From Platycnemis pennipes (Eukaryota > Arthropoda > Insecta > Odonata > Platycnemididae), in NCBI GenBank assembly GCA_933228895.1, contig OW121855.1, positions 32,750,698 to 32,814,697 on the forward strand: 64,000 bases of DNA. Reading direction: 5' to 3'. Below, one piece after another: positions 22,496 through 35,060 of the stretch (position 1 is its first letter; the number at the start of each line of letters is the position of its first letter). Below the pieces are notes generated by a model. That model did no database searches. It was not told the origin of the DNA and saw only the letters and a program-made list of their open reading frames with translations. The position numbers were made by a program, and so were the translations under genes.

Positions 22496-23251
22496 ACCAG
22501 ATCGCCTTATTGCTTCATGAAAAATACAAAACAAAAACATAATTAAAACATAAGATTACTTTTCACAATATCCTTTCCATTAATTTTGATTTGTTACTAC
22601 TTTATAGTTATAAGATTTTTTCAAAACTTCCTTTTTTACTTATACATAGAGCAACAAAATTTTAATATGCAAAGCTTGTATTTCAGATTAAATCCTCGAA
22701 TACTGTTCGTCCTCACAGTTTTTTTGAGAAGTGAGACTGGAGTTTCACCATTGCATTGCTATAAAAAAGGAAATTACCTATTAAATAACTGTTTTTTGCT
22801 GTAACTAACTTCAGGCTTACGCATGTAATGCATACTGATGCGTGTGAACTCATCACACATGTATACTGCATAACGTGTTTCAGGTTATTAGTAACTCGAC
22901 AGCCGTTTTTAAGTATTACCCAATCTACTGATCAGAAATAATTATGTAATTTCATTACTCTTCATCGCTATATATATCTTTCTACCTTTAACGTATTGAT
23001 ATAAAGTATCGCAATCCTTTTGATATGTTTGACCTGAATTCTACGACAAAATATCTATGTTTCTCGTCGTCACGTGGGGACACACTATATATACATGTCA
23101 ATGAAAAGGCCGTACTTTTCCACTAACAAATATGGGGTCGAATTATCTGCGAGTAAATGCAATAAAATATTGGTATTCTCCATCAGTTTTGTCAGGAGTA
23201 GGTCATGAGACCCTGCCACAAGTAGAAAGCCGGTTAATGTGCTGTATCGAA

Positions 23252-23456
23252 CAAATTCTGTGGTTTCATGCGTGATAATGTGGAAACGGAACATAACTGA
23301 ACTTGAAAAATGATCAACTTCCACAGAGAAAAATGTTTATAGCGCCCGTGTTTCACTTTTTACGGCTTCTTCAAGGTCTGAAGATGTTGTAAAAAGCAAA
23401 CCTGGTCGCAATAAACATTTTTCTCTGGGGAAGTTAATCATTTTTCAAGTTCAGTT
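23252..23456 (-). mobile_element. Palindromic PLE derivative (PLE-D, 205 bp)
   Basis: Inverted arms at 23295-23344 and 23407-23456 surround a core whose minus strand reads CTTGAAGAAGCCGTAAAAAG then TGAAACACGGGCGC. This is a decayed version of the hammerhead-like core at 13.9 kb. The insertion is bounded by the perfect 13-nt direct repeat GTGCTGTATCGAA (23239-23251 and 23457-23469). Only the left end carries an extra 43-nt tail between the duplication and the arm. No protein remnant. Confidence 0.72.
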
Positions 23457-23469
23457 GTGCTGTATCGAA

Positions 23470-24105
23470 TATAAGCCAAAAAAGCCTTGTCGAGACCCTG
23501 GCCATATCAGAGTTTGCCAGAGAACAAAAATCATATATATGCGGATAACTCAGCCTCACTTTTGGTCTGAAAATTGATGGGTTATCTAAACACGTCAATC
23601 CAAGGCTTTCAGAATTTTTTTTTGTCCTGAAATGTCTAACGCCGATCATTTTGGTCCAATCAATGGTTTTTCATCGACCGTTCCCACCAGTCAAGGTCTT
23701 TTGCATTTTGTGCCCAAAATACTATTCCGTTTATCTGGAGGACTTGTCACACGATACATATTATCGGGGAAACATTTACGGGAGGATAAATTGGGAGGTC
23801 ATCTGGAAATTGCTTAATAATCAGTGGTTAGATGGAAGAAAGGACTATTTAGTCTCAATTCCACTCCGAACACCGTCACTAGATCTAGTATCTAAATAAA
23901 GTGACTCCGAATAAAGAGTTCATTATTATTTTTAACAAAGATATGAAAAATTCTTAAATACTTGGGAAAACATAAATTATATGCAGTCAAAAAGCAATTT
24001 TAACAACTGATAAATCACTGCTTCAAAAAGGATGTTCTCAAGGGCACACAAGTTACATTAACACAATTAAGGAACACCTATTTCTCATATCATCTGTGTT
24101 TTCAA
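23470..24105. other. Intergenic, nothing recognised
   Basis: Open frames of 60-80 codons overlap in two plus frames without motifs. Confidence 0.4.
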
Positions 24106-24109
24106 GTCT

Positions 24110-24395
24110 CTTTCCGCACTAACTTCAGACCAGGAGAAAGGCATAAGGATGGGAATGGAAGGGAAAAGAGGACCGGCGGAGAGAAACTCGGCGTCGGCAT
24201 TAGCCTGATTCTAACAAAAAGGCGCCAAGGGAACGACGGCTTAACGTCCCATCTAACGGACGGAGTACTGTACTCGAATGTTCTCCACAAAACATTCAAG
24301 TAGGGGCCGGTGTATCAATGAAAAATACCTACCACTACTGGGACTCGAACCCGGTGAGAAGCCATTACTCTCACTACCCACTCCGGACCCTTTTC
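24110..24395 (-). mobile_element. tRNA-derived SINE-like element, family A
   Basis: The minus strand has a tRNA-like head with box B GGGTTCGAGTCCCAGTAG (complement of about 24330-24347). It is followed by TTTTTCATTGATACACCGG, ATGGGACGTTAAGCCGTCG, CTTGGCGCCTTT, AGGCTAATGCCGACGCCGAG and TTTCTCTC. This is the clearest example of the family body. It is not a tRNA gene: no acceptor stem encloses the head. Confidence 0.72.
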
Positions 24396-24399
24396 CTTG

Positions 24400-26780
24400 A
24401 ACCAAATTATCAGTATACAACAGATATCAAATGGTTTTCGTTGGAATTCAAATTTTTTCTTCCATACTTTCTTTCATATCTCAGGTAAAGTACCATCGTA
24501 TCTTTGGTTACCCTGGCGGACTCCTACGTATTGACTTTCCAGTATATTTAATTTGAAATTTACACCAATTTTAGTTTGTATGTACACTTTTTACGTGAAT
24601 CTGTTCATCTATTCATACCTCTGCCCTGGACGAAATGTATCATACAAATGCAAGTTTTCAAAATATTCGCTAATGTCACTAAATAATAAAGTAAGAACGC
24701 GATTAATGACATGATATACAATTAATGACGATCGATGAAGATTAAAATGAGACAGAACTATCGGTAACAAGGAGAAATATCTCTTAGTAAGATTCTACAA
24801 AAGTTTATTCATACTTCGACCTAGATTTCAATTGCAACACAATCACCTTCAAGGTAAGCGCAAAGATTCCGCAAGCTCCTTATATACTTAGAAAGGTAGT
24901 GACGTGAGAAGTAGGACAAAACTTTTTTTTTCATCTTGTCATTTCTTTAATTCCTGTAATTTTTATATAATTTTCCGAAGATCCAGAGTGTATCATGAAA
25001 GCGCATTCCAGAATGCATACACGATAGTTTGCAGACAGTGCGAATGGCATATATAAATGACCCTTTTTTCCAAAAATATTAAATACATATCAATTAATGC
25101 AATTAACTTTTCCATATATATTTTAAAAATTGGTTTTCATCAGCAAATCCTATCCACCAGATTATTTTATTGTGATTTTTTCAATCACATTGGAAGAGAA
25201 TTCCTCAGGTAGCCATGAAAAAAATTCATTTGAAATACGGTATAACTATAGAATTTCAGTTTAATTTCAAAGTTAGCCAAAAATATGTGAAGTATTAAGC
25301 AGCATTAGCGAAGAAATTTTTCCATTCACAGTTTGCAGGCTAGGTAACTCCTTCCCAGTCTATAAGCTCCATTCTCGTATGGGGTTAATCCATAACGAAG
25401 GCCGTAATGGCCCTAAGAGATTCGAATTTCTCTCGACCCAACCAACCTGGGTGCTACGAGCAGTTTGGCGGAACTGAGCCCCTTAAGCCCGGCTCAGTAC
25501 TGACCGCGGGCTCTCATGCTACACCAGGAAAAACATGCATCAAGTCTACTTCCCATTCAAGCCTAAGGCCTACGACACAAGAGGTACTCATACTGCTAGT
25601 GTGCATCCACAAATACTGGGGCTTCTAATTCATTTAACTAACCAACGCTAGAAAAAGAGAGAAGTTCAATTATGAATCATAATAGTAAAAACAGGATTAT
25701 TGATTCTAAAAATCAAAAATTCTCTCTTTGAATCAATGTGGATAAATACAACTTGCAATATTTCCAATTTTCAAGGGTCGTGAGAGGCTAACAAGTCAAC
25801 ATGACTTCCGACTAATCGATATGATTACAACATTCTCCGATACCACCTGTTTGTCGGATGAAATTTTAAGATACAGGTAGGTAGTCTATGCATATTACCT
25901 GTCCCATAAATTTACATAGGGATACATGGGATCGTAGCTGATTTAGACGAGAGAAATTGGTAGAACTGACTTGATTTTTTCTTGATGAACTCTCAGATGA
26001 TGAATAATGCGTCTAAATCAACGTGAGTAAAATGTGGTAGAGGTAGAGGCTGGAAAAATATTCTATTTTATATGAATATCAATGAAAAAAATAGCCTCAT
26101 GGTCACGAGCGAATTACATTGAGAAGGACATAAAAAAGGCACACCGAACCATCCCACTCTCCTTACTCAAGTGCCTAATCTATGTTCGGAACCAAAGTTC
26201 TTATTATTCAAGCTAATAATTCAATCTAATCTTCTAAAATGATCTTATATTCTATTAGCTTCAACTTGTTCCGGTATCAACATAAACAACAAATTTCCGG
26301 AAGGAACCAAAAATATTCGCGGTCAGAAACCCAATCGAATTTGCGGCTTCACATTACGCCTAAGTGCCCTGGTTCCGTTCGATCATCAACTTACCTGCAA
26401 CACCGTTAATCACTTAGTTTCCCAAGGGGAACACGGTGGGAGCTCATAATTGAAGGGGATGAATGTCTGCTAAGCCACGGTGTCAAGCCTTGGACTTAGA
26501 GATCCAAGAGAGTAATTGTTCCCAACTAGAGGAAACTGAGGAGGAAGTATGTGTAGGCCGAGCTACACTGGATTCATGAATATCAAATGAGCCAACAGTG
26601 GGATAAATATTTCAAAAGGCACGTTTAAAGGGAGAAATTCTTATGCCATGGTAACAGTCTCCCTACTAGTATGCTAATCAATTTCCAGGCACAGGAATAT
26701 TTGTTCCCGAACGCTTAAAGTCGTTCACTATTATATCTTCCGTAAAAGGTTTATAGAAGCATCTAAGTCCAAAAAAGAAT
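24400..26780. other. Intergenic, nothing recognised
   Basis: AT-rich, with one GC-richer patch at about 25330-25560 whose 73-codon frame has no known motif. No repeat edges were identified. Confidence 0.45.
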
Positions 26781-26787
26781 TTTGCTC

Positions 26788-27065
26788 GTGAAAGAGACAT
26801 TTAATCGTAGGAGGAGACCACTGACATAGTATTTAAGCAAGAATATGAAGAAAACATTATTGAAAAGTCTAACTTGGTTCGTGGCAATTTTAGACGCTGA
26901 AACATTGAATTTAAGAAAAGAAGATTATAATAGATAAAGAGTTGCTGAGATGCCAGATACGAAGAGGTTAGGCTGAGTGGCAAGGAAGACGAGAGAGGAA
27001 GTGTTGGTGATGGTGAGAACGGATAAGAAGTTGATTGAGAACATTAAAAGAGGGCGTCGGGCTTC
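26788..27065 (+). mobile_element. LINE reverse-transcriptase fragment, degenerate
   Basis: A single frame starting at 26788 reads VKETFNRRRPLT, stop, YLSKNMKKTLLKSLTWFVAI, LDAETLNLRKEDYNR, stop, a poorly conserved stretch, stop, then TREEVLVMVRTDKKLIENIK. These match in order the AKxxFxxRRxL, KKxLLKxLxWSVxLYGxETW, LRKxD and TNEEVLxxVxxxxxLIxxIKR blocks of the LINE palm-thumb region. Three stops make it non-functional. The C-terminus and 3' tail are missing. Confidence 0.75.
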
Positions 27066-28135
27066 TAATTTCCTCGATCAACGCATTTACCCAGCAGTCG
27101 GGCAAATAGTAGGCCGAATTACACGAGCAGGTAATGAGCGCATAAGCCAATGCATAAAAATACATAAAAATATACCGAAGAATACTCGTTACTTCTTGCA
27201 AGGATGGCTCCGACTGAACCACAGATCAAGTATTTTTCTTCCTCGTGTTATGGACCGCCATATTCTCATTTCGAGGCATAAATTTCGCCTGCTACGCTGA
27301 CAACATTGAGAGACACCTGAATAGAGGGTTTATTCAAATTTCCCTCTACTTTCGACTAACGGGGCAAATTGCTAACCCAGAACACGTCTCTCTACCCTAA
27401 TGCACATAAATAATTTTACAAATACATTTGTCTAAGACCCTTAAGCGTTTGAACTACCCATACATTACGATTCAACGTCACAATATACGGCTCAGAATTT
27501 TAGACATTGCGACTGTTTTCCATGGAAACTGAATGGACACATCGAGTGGGAAAATGGATCAGAGAGTAGAGATATCGGTTTACCTATGCCGGCGAAAACT
27601 GAGAACTAAGATACAGGTCAAATATACTGATCCTTTTGACCATTTTTAAGAAAATTTCAATCTGCTTTATTTTCTGATCATAGCCAATTCTTTTAAAATA
27701 TCGGCATTGGAATGAGGTGATACATTAGACCGGCCTACCGTTATAAATTATCCCGGAATGCTTTAGCTTAACTCTGTCTCACTGAGTGTGAAGTTATATA
27801 ATACTTCAGATAGGGCAAAAAAAATGCTGCTCATTGCGTTTAGTTGCACAACGAATAGCACCGAACAATTTGCGAATAGCACGTTGTTACATTAACCGAG
27901 AGAGGTCTATAAAAGAGTGCTCCTTTGAGAGACTCACTCGTGAATTACCTAATGTGAGATCGGAGACTGGGTGGCGTGATATTTATCCGCCAGAAAGAAA
28001 GCGTGGTATCGCATGAAATGAATCAGAGAACTATGAAGAGAATAAGGTTTTTGTAGCTTTATGACATAAATTGTCATAACCCGGGTCGTGATTAAATTAT
28101 TTCAGTGAAATTCGCAACGTTTGTTTTTCTCCATC
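27066..28135. other. Intergenic, nothing recognised
   Basis: Frames of 60-107 codons have no motif. No repeat boundary was seen. Confidence 0.4.
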
Positions 28136-28147
28136 ATGGAAAAGTTT

Positions 28148-28261
28148 AAGGGTGTGAAAGAGAAGATGTACGTAAATACGAAGAGATTAGCCGATAGAAG
28201 AACTCAGTGGAGAGCCGCGTCAAACCAATCTGAGGATTGATGACTAATGATGATGATGATG
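28148..28261 (+). mobile_element. Very short 5'-truncated LINE insertion (114 bp)
   Basis: Only the last part of the LINE is present: AAGAGATTAGCCGATAGAAG, TGGAGAGCCGCGTCAAACCA and a tail of repeated TGATGA. It is bounded by the 12-nt direct repeat ATGGAAAAGTTT (28136-28147 and 28262-28273), the mark of target-primed reverse transcription. Confidence 0.82.
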
Positions 28262-28274
28262 ATGGAAAAGTTTC

Positions 28275-29500
28275 ACAAAATTACTCCTGAAACCGTTCGT
28301 TTTGTTAAAAGTGCCGGCGTTTTACATAATTGTTCAAACTCCGTCTATTTATTCGCTATAAGCTTCATGGTGAATGAATTTCGAAACTAATTCACAACTT
28401 TAGTAATATAAACCGATAAATACCTAAACATCCGTCATGAACTTTCGCAGAAATTTCCTTGCGAATAAAGTTTACGAGCTCACAAAAATGCCGAGGGAGA
28501 TATTTCCACGATCGGTGAATCGTTTGCAACCGAAAAATACCTCATCGTTAGAGAGATATGGACAACATAAGGAACGTTAAAAGCTCAATAATGGAGGAAA
28601 AAAGGAAGCATCTTTGAATATTTTATTTTTATATTGTGTTTTCCTGTCATTGAACAACAAGATAAAGGGTAAATATCTACGGAAATACGACTAATTCAAC
28701 TGGAGAAAGAAATTAAGAGAATAAAAACTGGGAAAGAAAAATACCTCATTTTAATTACCTTAATTCCATTACCTTCTCTTTGTTTGGTTTCATTGCCTTT
28801 GAAGAGAAAAACATTTATTTTGCATATTTAGAGATCCTCTTCAATATCTTAGAAAACCTTAATTTACATTCAAAGCCGAGAAAACATATTTTTGGCAATG
28901 AAATTGACTGAAGATTATTTATATTTTACCGTAATTAAATTCATTTATTGCTCAATTTCACGATATTTTATTCTCCAAGACATGTAGACAATAGTATCAT
29001 GCCAAAGAAGATATTACGCGATATCTAGGAATTAGGAATACGTTCAACAGATAGAAAAAGACTAATTTTAAATATCTCGTTAATACCTAGTGTACATCTA
29101 CAATTGATATTAAAGGTGTATAAGTAACAGGCATTACAAATATTTTGCAGATTATCTTATTTATTTATGCTGCGTCAAATTTGCTTCAGGACTATGGTTG
29201 TAACTTTTACTCAAATTTATTACTCTCCTCCTGGGAAGATTTTACTCCTAACCCATGTCACTGTTTCCGCGTATAATTTCAACCTAGCACAAACTCATGC
29301 AGTCCAATATCTAATTGGGTTACACTTGATAACACGGCAGCGTATGAGCCCAAACGAAATAAAGTCGGCACGGCGCTGCCTTCCACACAGCTGGGCGCCC
29401 AAGGTAGACAAGAAGTTTAGGGCACACGTCATGATGGTCTGGACTATTTTTTTAAATTATTTTCCACTCGCCTACCCTCTCACAATTTTCAGAAATGAGA
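28275..29500. other. AT-rich stretch, no gene seen
   Basis: Contains a 113-codon plus frame at 29167-29508 with no motif. Nothing else recognised. Confidence 0.45.
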
Positions 29501-30090
29501 ATTTTTGAGTGGCTTAAAAAGGGGACGGCGCTCCAGGATCCCAGGTGATGGACACGCTAATGCGGAGCCCGAGGCAGGGAGACGAAAAAGCAACGTTACG
29601 CGCGTCCACTTCCTTCTCTCCCTCTCTCTCCCTCTCTCTCCCTCTCTCTCCATCTCTCTCCATCTCTCACCCCCTCCAGGTCACCCACTTCCCAGCTCAC
29701 TGCAATCCTCCATGGCCAAAAAAAAAGAACGACTACCCTCGCACCACTCCATCTAGCTCTCATTGAAGCCACTAGGTTCCCCTCAAGAAAACCTCCGTCC
29801 AAACACCCCTCCCACATTTCCCTCCAACGAGGGGAAGGTGTATCCTCCTCCCAGCCCTTGCCGCCGAAACCGTAATGACCCTTTCGACAACCTGTCTCGA
29901 CCCCTTCCCCCTTCATCCTCAACGCTTGCCCATCTTCAACCGCCTGGCCAGAGTCATCTGCGAAAGCACTCGAGACTTATCTTATGCGGAACCTAGGAAA
30001 GGAGTGTTGGGAGTGGAGGACACAAAGGAGGAGACAAAAAAATGGTCTAAAAAGGGAGATAGAAAGAGGGAGGTGAAGTTAAGCTGATGA
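29501..30090. other. GC-rich island with strand-asymmetric composition
   Basis: Overlapping frames are open in both plus-frame registers and on the minus strand (73-108 codons) because of C/T-rich sequence. It includes a decamer minisatellite at 29611-29670. No domain is recognised. Confidence 0.4.
29611..29670 (+). repeat. Decamer minisatellite (CCTCTCTCTC)n
   Basis: About six 10-bp units; three are perfect at 29621-29650, then variants CATCTCTCTC and CATCTCTCAC. Confidence 0.9.
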
Positions 30091-30589
30091 CGAGAAGGGT
30101 GCGGTAACAAATCAGGTGCTTTCGTGAGCTCCACCATAAAGACGTGGACACTTGATGTAAGACAGCAGGGGACTGAGAATGAAGAAAAGTAATGAACCTA
30201 CATAAACAAAAAAAAGACCTATTCGAAAACAGTTAGTAGAATAGCCCAAGCGTTGAGGGGTTTCTGCGGAAAGAAAGACTAGTTGATTTTTACCCATTAT
30301 TGGAAAGACAATTCCTGAAGACCATAAATAAAAAAAGTGATGGTATGCAGTAAAAGAGCACATACAAAGTAAATCTAGAAGAAATAAAAGAGTATGCTAA
30401 TTGGGAATTAGAAATAGTGAAAATGTCGAGAGTATAGGTAAAGACGGCACTCTATCGCAATAATAATCTACTTTCAGCTCTAATTTCAAGCTTGTAAATA
30501 ACTAGACATATTATTGCAACGGGACAGGGATGATAGTTAACGTGAATCATTAATAAAACAACAGCATTATGAATAGCCAGACAAAATAT

Positions 30590-30915
30590 TTAGAAATATA
30601 GTGTTACCGAAGAATGATGAAGATTAGCAGAGAGACTAAGAATGGTAGGAAAATAGGTTCTGATAAAAAGTCTGAAAAAAAGAGGTTCACAATACTGAAC
30701 ATAAGAATCTTGATACATGGTTATCAGCTAAAGATTCCCGTCAGAAACAGTGGGAAAAATGATAAATTTAGGCCTAGTATCAGATACAGAGAGCAAGAGG
30801 TGAAGGACGTGAAAAACAGAAGTATGTCATTATGAAAATCTAAACCTACAGAATAAATGAATATAGAGATCCGTGATTTTACTGTTGACTAATGATGACG
30901 GTGATCATGACGGGG
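30590..30915 (+). mobile_element. LINE C-terminal fragment, degenerate
   Basis: Reads CYRRMMKISRETKNG near the start and GKNDKFRPSIRYREQEVKDV later, matching CYRRMVKI and the GKNGKGRPRIxYIxQVVKDV block of the copies at 0.7 and 63.8 kb. The intervening thumb region is scrambled by frameshifts. It ends in TGACTAATGATGACGGTGAT, a decayed TGATGA tail. Confidence 0.65.
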
Positions 30916-33900
30916 ATTAAATAATTAAAAATTTTCAACAAGAATTTAAAAACCTAAGTATTACACACTATGACAGTTTTATCTCACGTATAAAGATCCT
31001 AAGTACCCACTCATTTCCTCTTCCAGAGTTATATGACAATGTTCATATGTTCAATATTCATGAATGTAATATGTCATTGACAAGAACAATGCTAATGCGA
31101 TTATCCTAAGGATAAATTTTTTCCATGCATTATTTTAAATAAAGGCATGTTAAAAGTAAGACTCAAAAGAAACTGAATATCAGAGGAAGGGGGGAAGAAA
31201 ATCCACTGATGGAAGGATAGACAGCCAAACAAAAATACCATAAAATATCCACTTTCTAAGAATTGGATATGGAAATTCACGGACTCCGATTCCTTTATAA
31301 ACCACCTTCTCCCAAGATCAAAAAAGATTTCTTCTCCATTCATCAAATGTTGGGGTGTTTTTTGTGAAAACCAGCCTACAGCGGAACGCCAAGAAGTAGA
31401 AATATTAAATTATTTCTCTTTGGAATTCCTCTCCGATAAAGAGAGTCAACGTCCCAAAAATATTTCGTAGTGTCCAATCAAATAATGAGAATAACACACA
31501 TCTTATTACACCTTCTAAGCACTTATGTTTAAGCATTTTAATGCAAGCAATTTTCTAAAACAAAGTGATACACATGTCTGAGGGGAGATACAACCCTCAA
31601 CCATTATTGCGTAATCTATCCGTCTCAGCAAGCTCTACTTATGTCAATATTCTTTCTTGACAACATGAGTTAATCACCCTAGCTTTACCACGCATACAAT
31701 TTACATGCATTTTTACATTGTAAAATATAAATATGTGACTCTGGTGAGAAATAATAACCTTCCTTAACCTGCTCTTTTCGTAAGCAGTAAGCAAATTCAG
31801 TCACAAGGAAAATTACCACCATTTCTCAATTAACTGAAACCATACTGTTATCGCATTATCCACTCATCCATTTTGTAGCAAACTATTACGAGAATGGCCA
31901 ATAAGTGTCAAAGCTATGCAAAATAAAATAAATTTGACCATCCTCATACGTGGAGGCGTGAGAGGTAAAACAAGTCTGATTGCAGGATACTTACCATAAA
32001 CTCTCAGAAATCCATGAGCTAATGTGACAGATGAATTTTTTCATCACATCAGGTCAAATAAGTTGGACCGAAAGAAATTCAAACAACTTTCAGTTCAGAT
32101 GCCCGACACTAGGAAAATGAGATCACCTAGCGGCCGAGAGAAAAACTCGGAGATGGACCCACCTCAATTTATCTCGAGAATTTTTTTCAGGAAATAAGAA
32201 AAGTTAAGGGTGGCCTCGGGTTGAGGGTTCACTGAAGCCCCATTCATAAGAGGAGGAAAAACGGGGGCAAAAAATATGAGAAATGCCAAAGTAGAGAAAG
32301 GCGTGTGAATGCGTAATATGTTAGTTTATTTAAGGATATGGATAGAATAGCAAACACAGCGGGAGAAAGGACAGAATGAGGAGAAGGAGAGTTTCTTTCC
32401 ATTCTTGGAAGATGGATACGATTTTTCATGAAATATTAACCCTCAATTTTCATATACAAATGCTTCAAATGTCGACATATAAAAGGTCTAATGCGTGAAA
32501 TATGTCCAAAAGAAAATTCTCAAGAATCGTAGAACAAAGGGCTGTCTTCCGCGGCCGAGCCGATTAAAAAGCTCAATTAAAAAGGTAATAATCGAATGTA
32601 GATTTTTATATTAGAATATCTAACATACATCAGTATAAAAGTATAAGGCCCATCGTTTTTGTAAATTTAGCCCTATTTCCAAACTTATCTAATTTTGTCA
32701 CCTGAAAGTACAAATTCAAAATGGAGTGAGTGCGTTACGGAAAAATTATTAAGACGCATTCCTTCCATTTGCTATTTCTTTCAGTCTTTCAAAAAATAAA
32801 TTATTTAGGATAAAAGAATTTACTAGGAGAGTTACTCCTATCAATGAAATGAAGCCTAAGATAGCCTGAGTAAATATATGAAAGCTGCGTTGATAAATAT
32901 TTATATTGTATTCTACTAGCAATAATTAACATATATATGATGATAAAAATCAACTATACTTCAGGATGAGGTAATCAAAACAATCAATAGCGTGCCTGAC
33001 AGATAAATAAAATCATACACAAAACAAAGAATAAAAAATATAAATCGATGTACGCTAAATCTTTGACTTCACGCTCTCATTATACACTCCAGAAAGACAT
33101 CTGTATTGGCACGGGAGGTGTAATGGCTCATTATATTTGTTAACCATGAGTAGAAAAAATGGACAGTGGGCTACTAAAAGACGTTGTGAGTAATACGAGA
33201 CTTTCTTGAAGAAGTATTACAAACAGAAACAGGGAGACAAAAAATAAACGAAAAAATAAGACATTTCAGCAATGCTAGAAGGCCAAGGGATGCTCTATAA
33301 AATCCTGCATGGAACTCAGGGATTTTCTAGGCTTCTATAGTAAAGGGTATCTTATTTCATTTTCAGGAATCCTGTGGTCAGGGGAGGTGCAACCCTTAGT
33401 ATTTTAAACATCACCTTTTCCCTTAATAGTACTACATCCATGCATTCTGATGACATTCCCCTTGGAAACACAACAGAACACGAAGAGAAATGAATATAAT
33501 GTCGTGTCGTTGGGATATAAAATTAACTCTTAGTTGAGTCTAGTGGTTGAGTAGGAAAAGAGGAGTTAATATATTTACATTATCCTCTATTTAAATGCTC
33601 TTGACGATCAAGTATTTAAAAGATGTATTTTAAAGATACAAATTTTTTTATCACGTAGTGGAAGTTATTTAATGAGCAGTGTCAATGTTTTGAGAACTGT
33701 GATAATACACCCTATTCCATGGCAGTAAACTATTCCTCCAACTTTTGAAGATAAACTAAATTTTAAATAGGGGAATTACTTAATTGCCATATGAATTTGG
33801 GTAACAATTCTTGTATTTGACATGATAAATAATTCATGCCACCCACTGTGTATTCAGTGGTTTCAAAACTATTTCCCTTTGAAGACCACCCATTGTTTAA

Positions 33901-35060
33901 ATATGATTTAATGAGTAGTTTTTTCATCCAACAAGCACGGGAAATTATTTGTTTCATTCCTGAGTACTATTAATAAAGTTTGCAAATATTTTTAAGTCCC
34001 ATTGCTATTCTGTGGCGGACAAAATGTAAATTCTCACCCACATGTGTTCCGTTAAACAATGCGGAAATTGAGCTAGGGGCACATTTCATTACAACACGCA
34101 TTTTCAATTTCTCATCATAAGATAAAAGGCAAAAGAATGGAAGATTACACAAACTTTTCCTGATGTATTAGGTTGCGGCTAACATAATTTATAAGGGCAC
34201 ACTTTAATATAAACGTCGAAAAAATTAAATAGAAATGGCAGCTTGCGCACAGCTCTTCTTCATACGAAGAACTTTCCATAATTATCATTCGCAAGAGGCA
34301 GAGAGAGGGAGTGCTTATCATTAATTTCTACTCACGGCATAAGAGGAAAGGGAAAATTTCCATATGCAAATAGAATAAGGGTCATGTTCAGGCCCTCTTG
34401 AATGCAATGGAGGTCACCTCCTGTGCAGAAGTCACCGTCAACACAGTGATTTAACAAAAGATTGTGAGTACTGGAGTTTTTCAGGAGAAAAAGGTAGTGA
34501 ACATTCATCTTGTATTGGAGCTTCCAGGGAAGCCAAAGCAACTTTTATAACTCTTCAAAGAGATTTACAGAAACAAATAAATAGAATGGAAGCCAAAAGT
34601 AGAACCTAGAGATACCCGCAAGAGTATATTTGACAGAGAAGAGACAAGACAAAACAAAAACCATTAGACTTTTAACTAACGTTTTTAATCAACTTCCTTG
34701 AAAACAACAAAAATGAAAAAGAAAACTTAAACTAAATCTAGGAAAAACGTTGAAAGATGGACTTAGTAATGAGGAAATAAGGAATGCAGGTAAAATAAGG
34801 AAATATTAAACTAAAGGGAGTACAAGGGTAAAAATATGAGAAGAAAAGGAGAACCATATTGATCGAATGAATGATACAAGAATAGTGAAAGTAGCAAGGG
34901 ACCACCTCTCATTAGGGCAATGATCCCCATGTGAACCGAAGAAAAAAGGAGTTGTATGTTGACTCAACACCGTAAAATGGTTAAGACTATGTCTCTATTG
35001 AAAACATTTAATAAAAACTGCATAAAAAGCGATCTAAGACAAAAATCGTCATATTAACTC
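30916..35060. other. Long AT-rich stretch, no gene seen
   Basis: About 4.1 kb with only scattered frames of about 60-80 codons, none with a motif. No recognised repeat ends. Confidence 0.45.

Noticed and set aside
24330..24395. A functional tRNA gene
   Set aside because: Box B is good, but no 7-bp acceptor stem or complete cloverleaf encloses it, and the flanking body is shared with other copies, so it is a SINE head.
25407..25628. 73-codon frame as a gene
   Set aside because: Lies in a small GC-rich patch, with no motif and no supporting context.
27066..27300. Extension of the LINE frame at 26788 to its C-terminus
   Set aside because: The frame stays open, but the residues no longer follow the LINE pattern after the LIENIKRG block, so the match was ended there.
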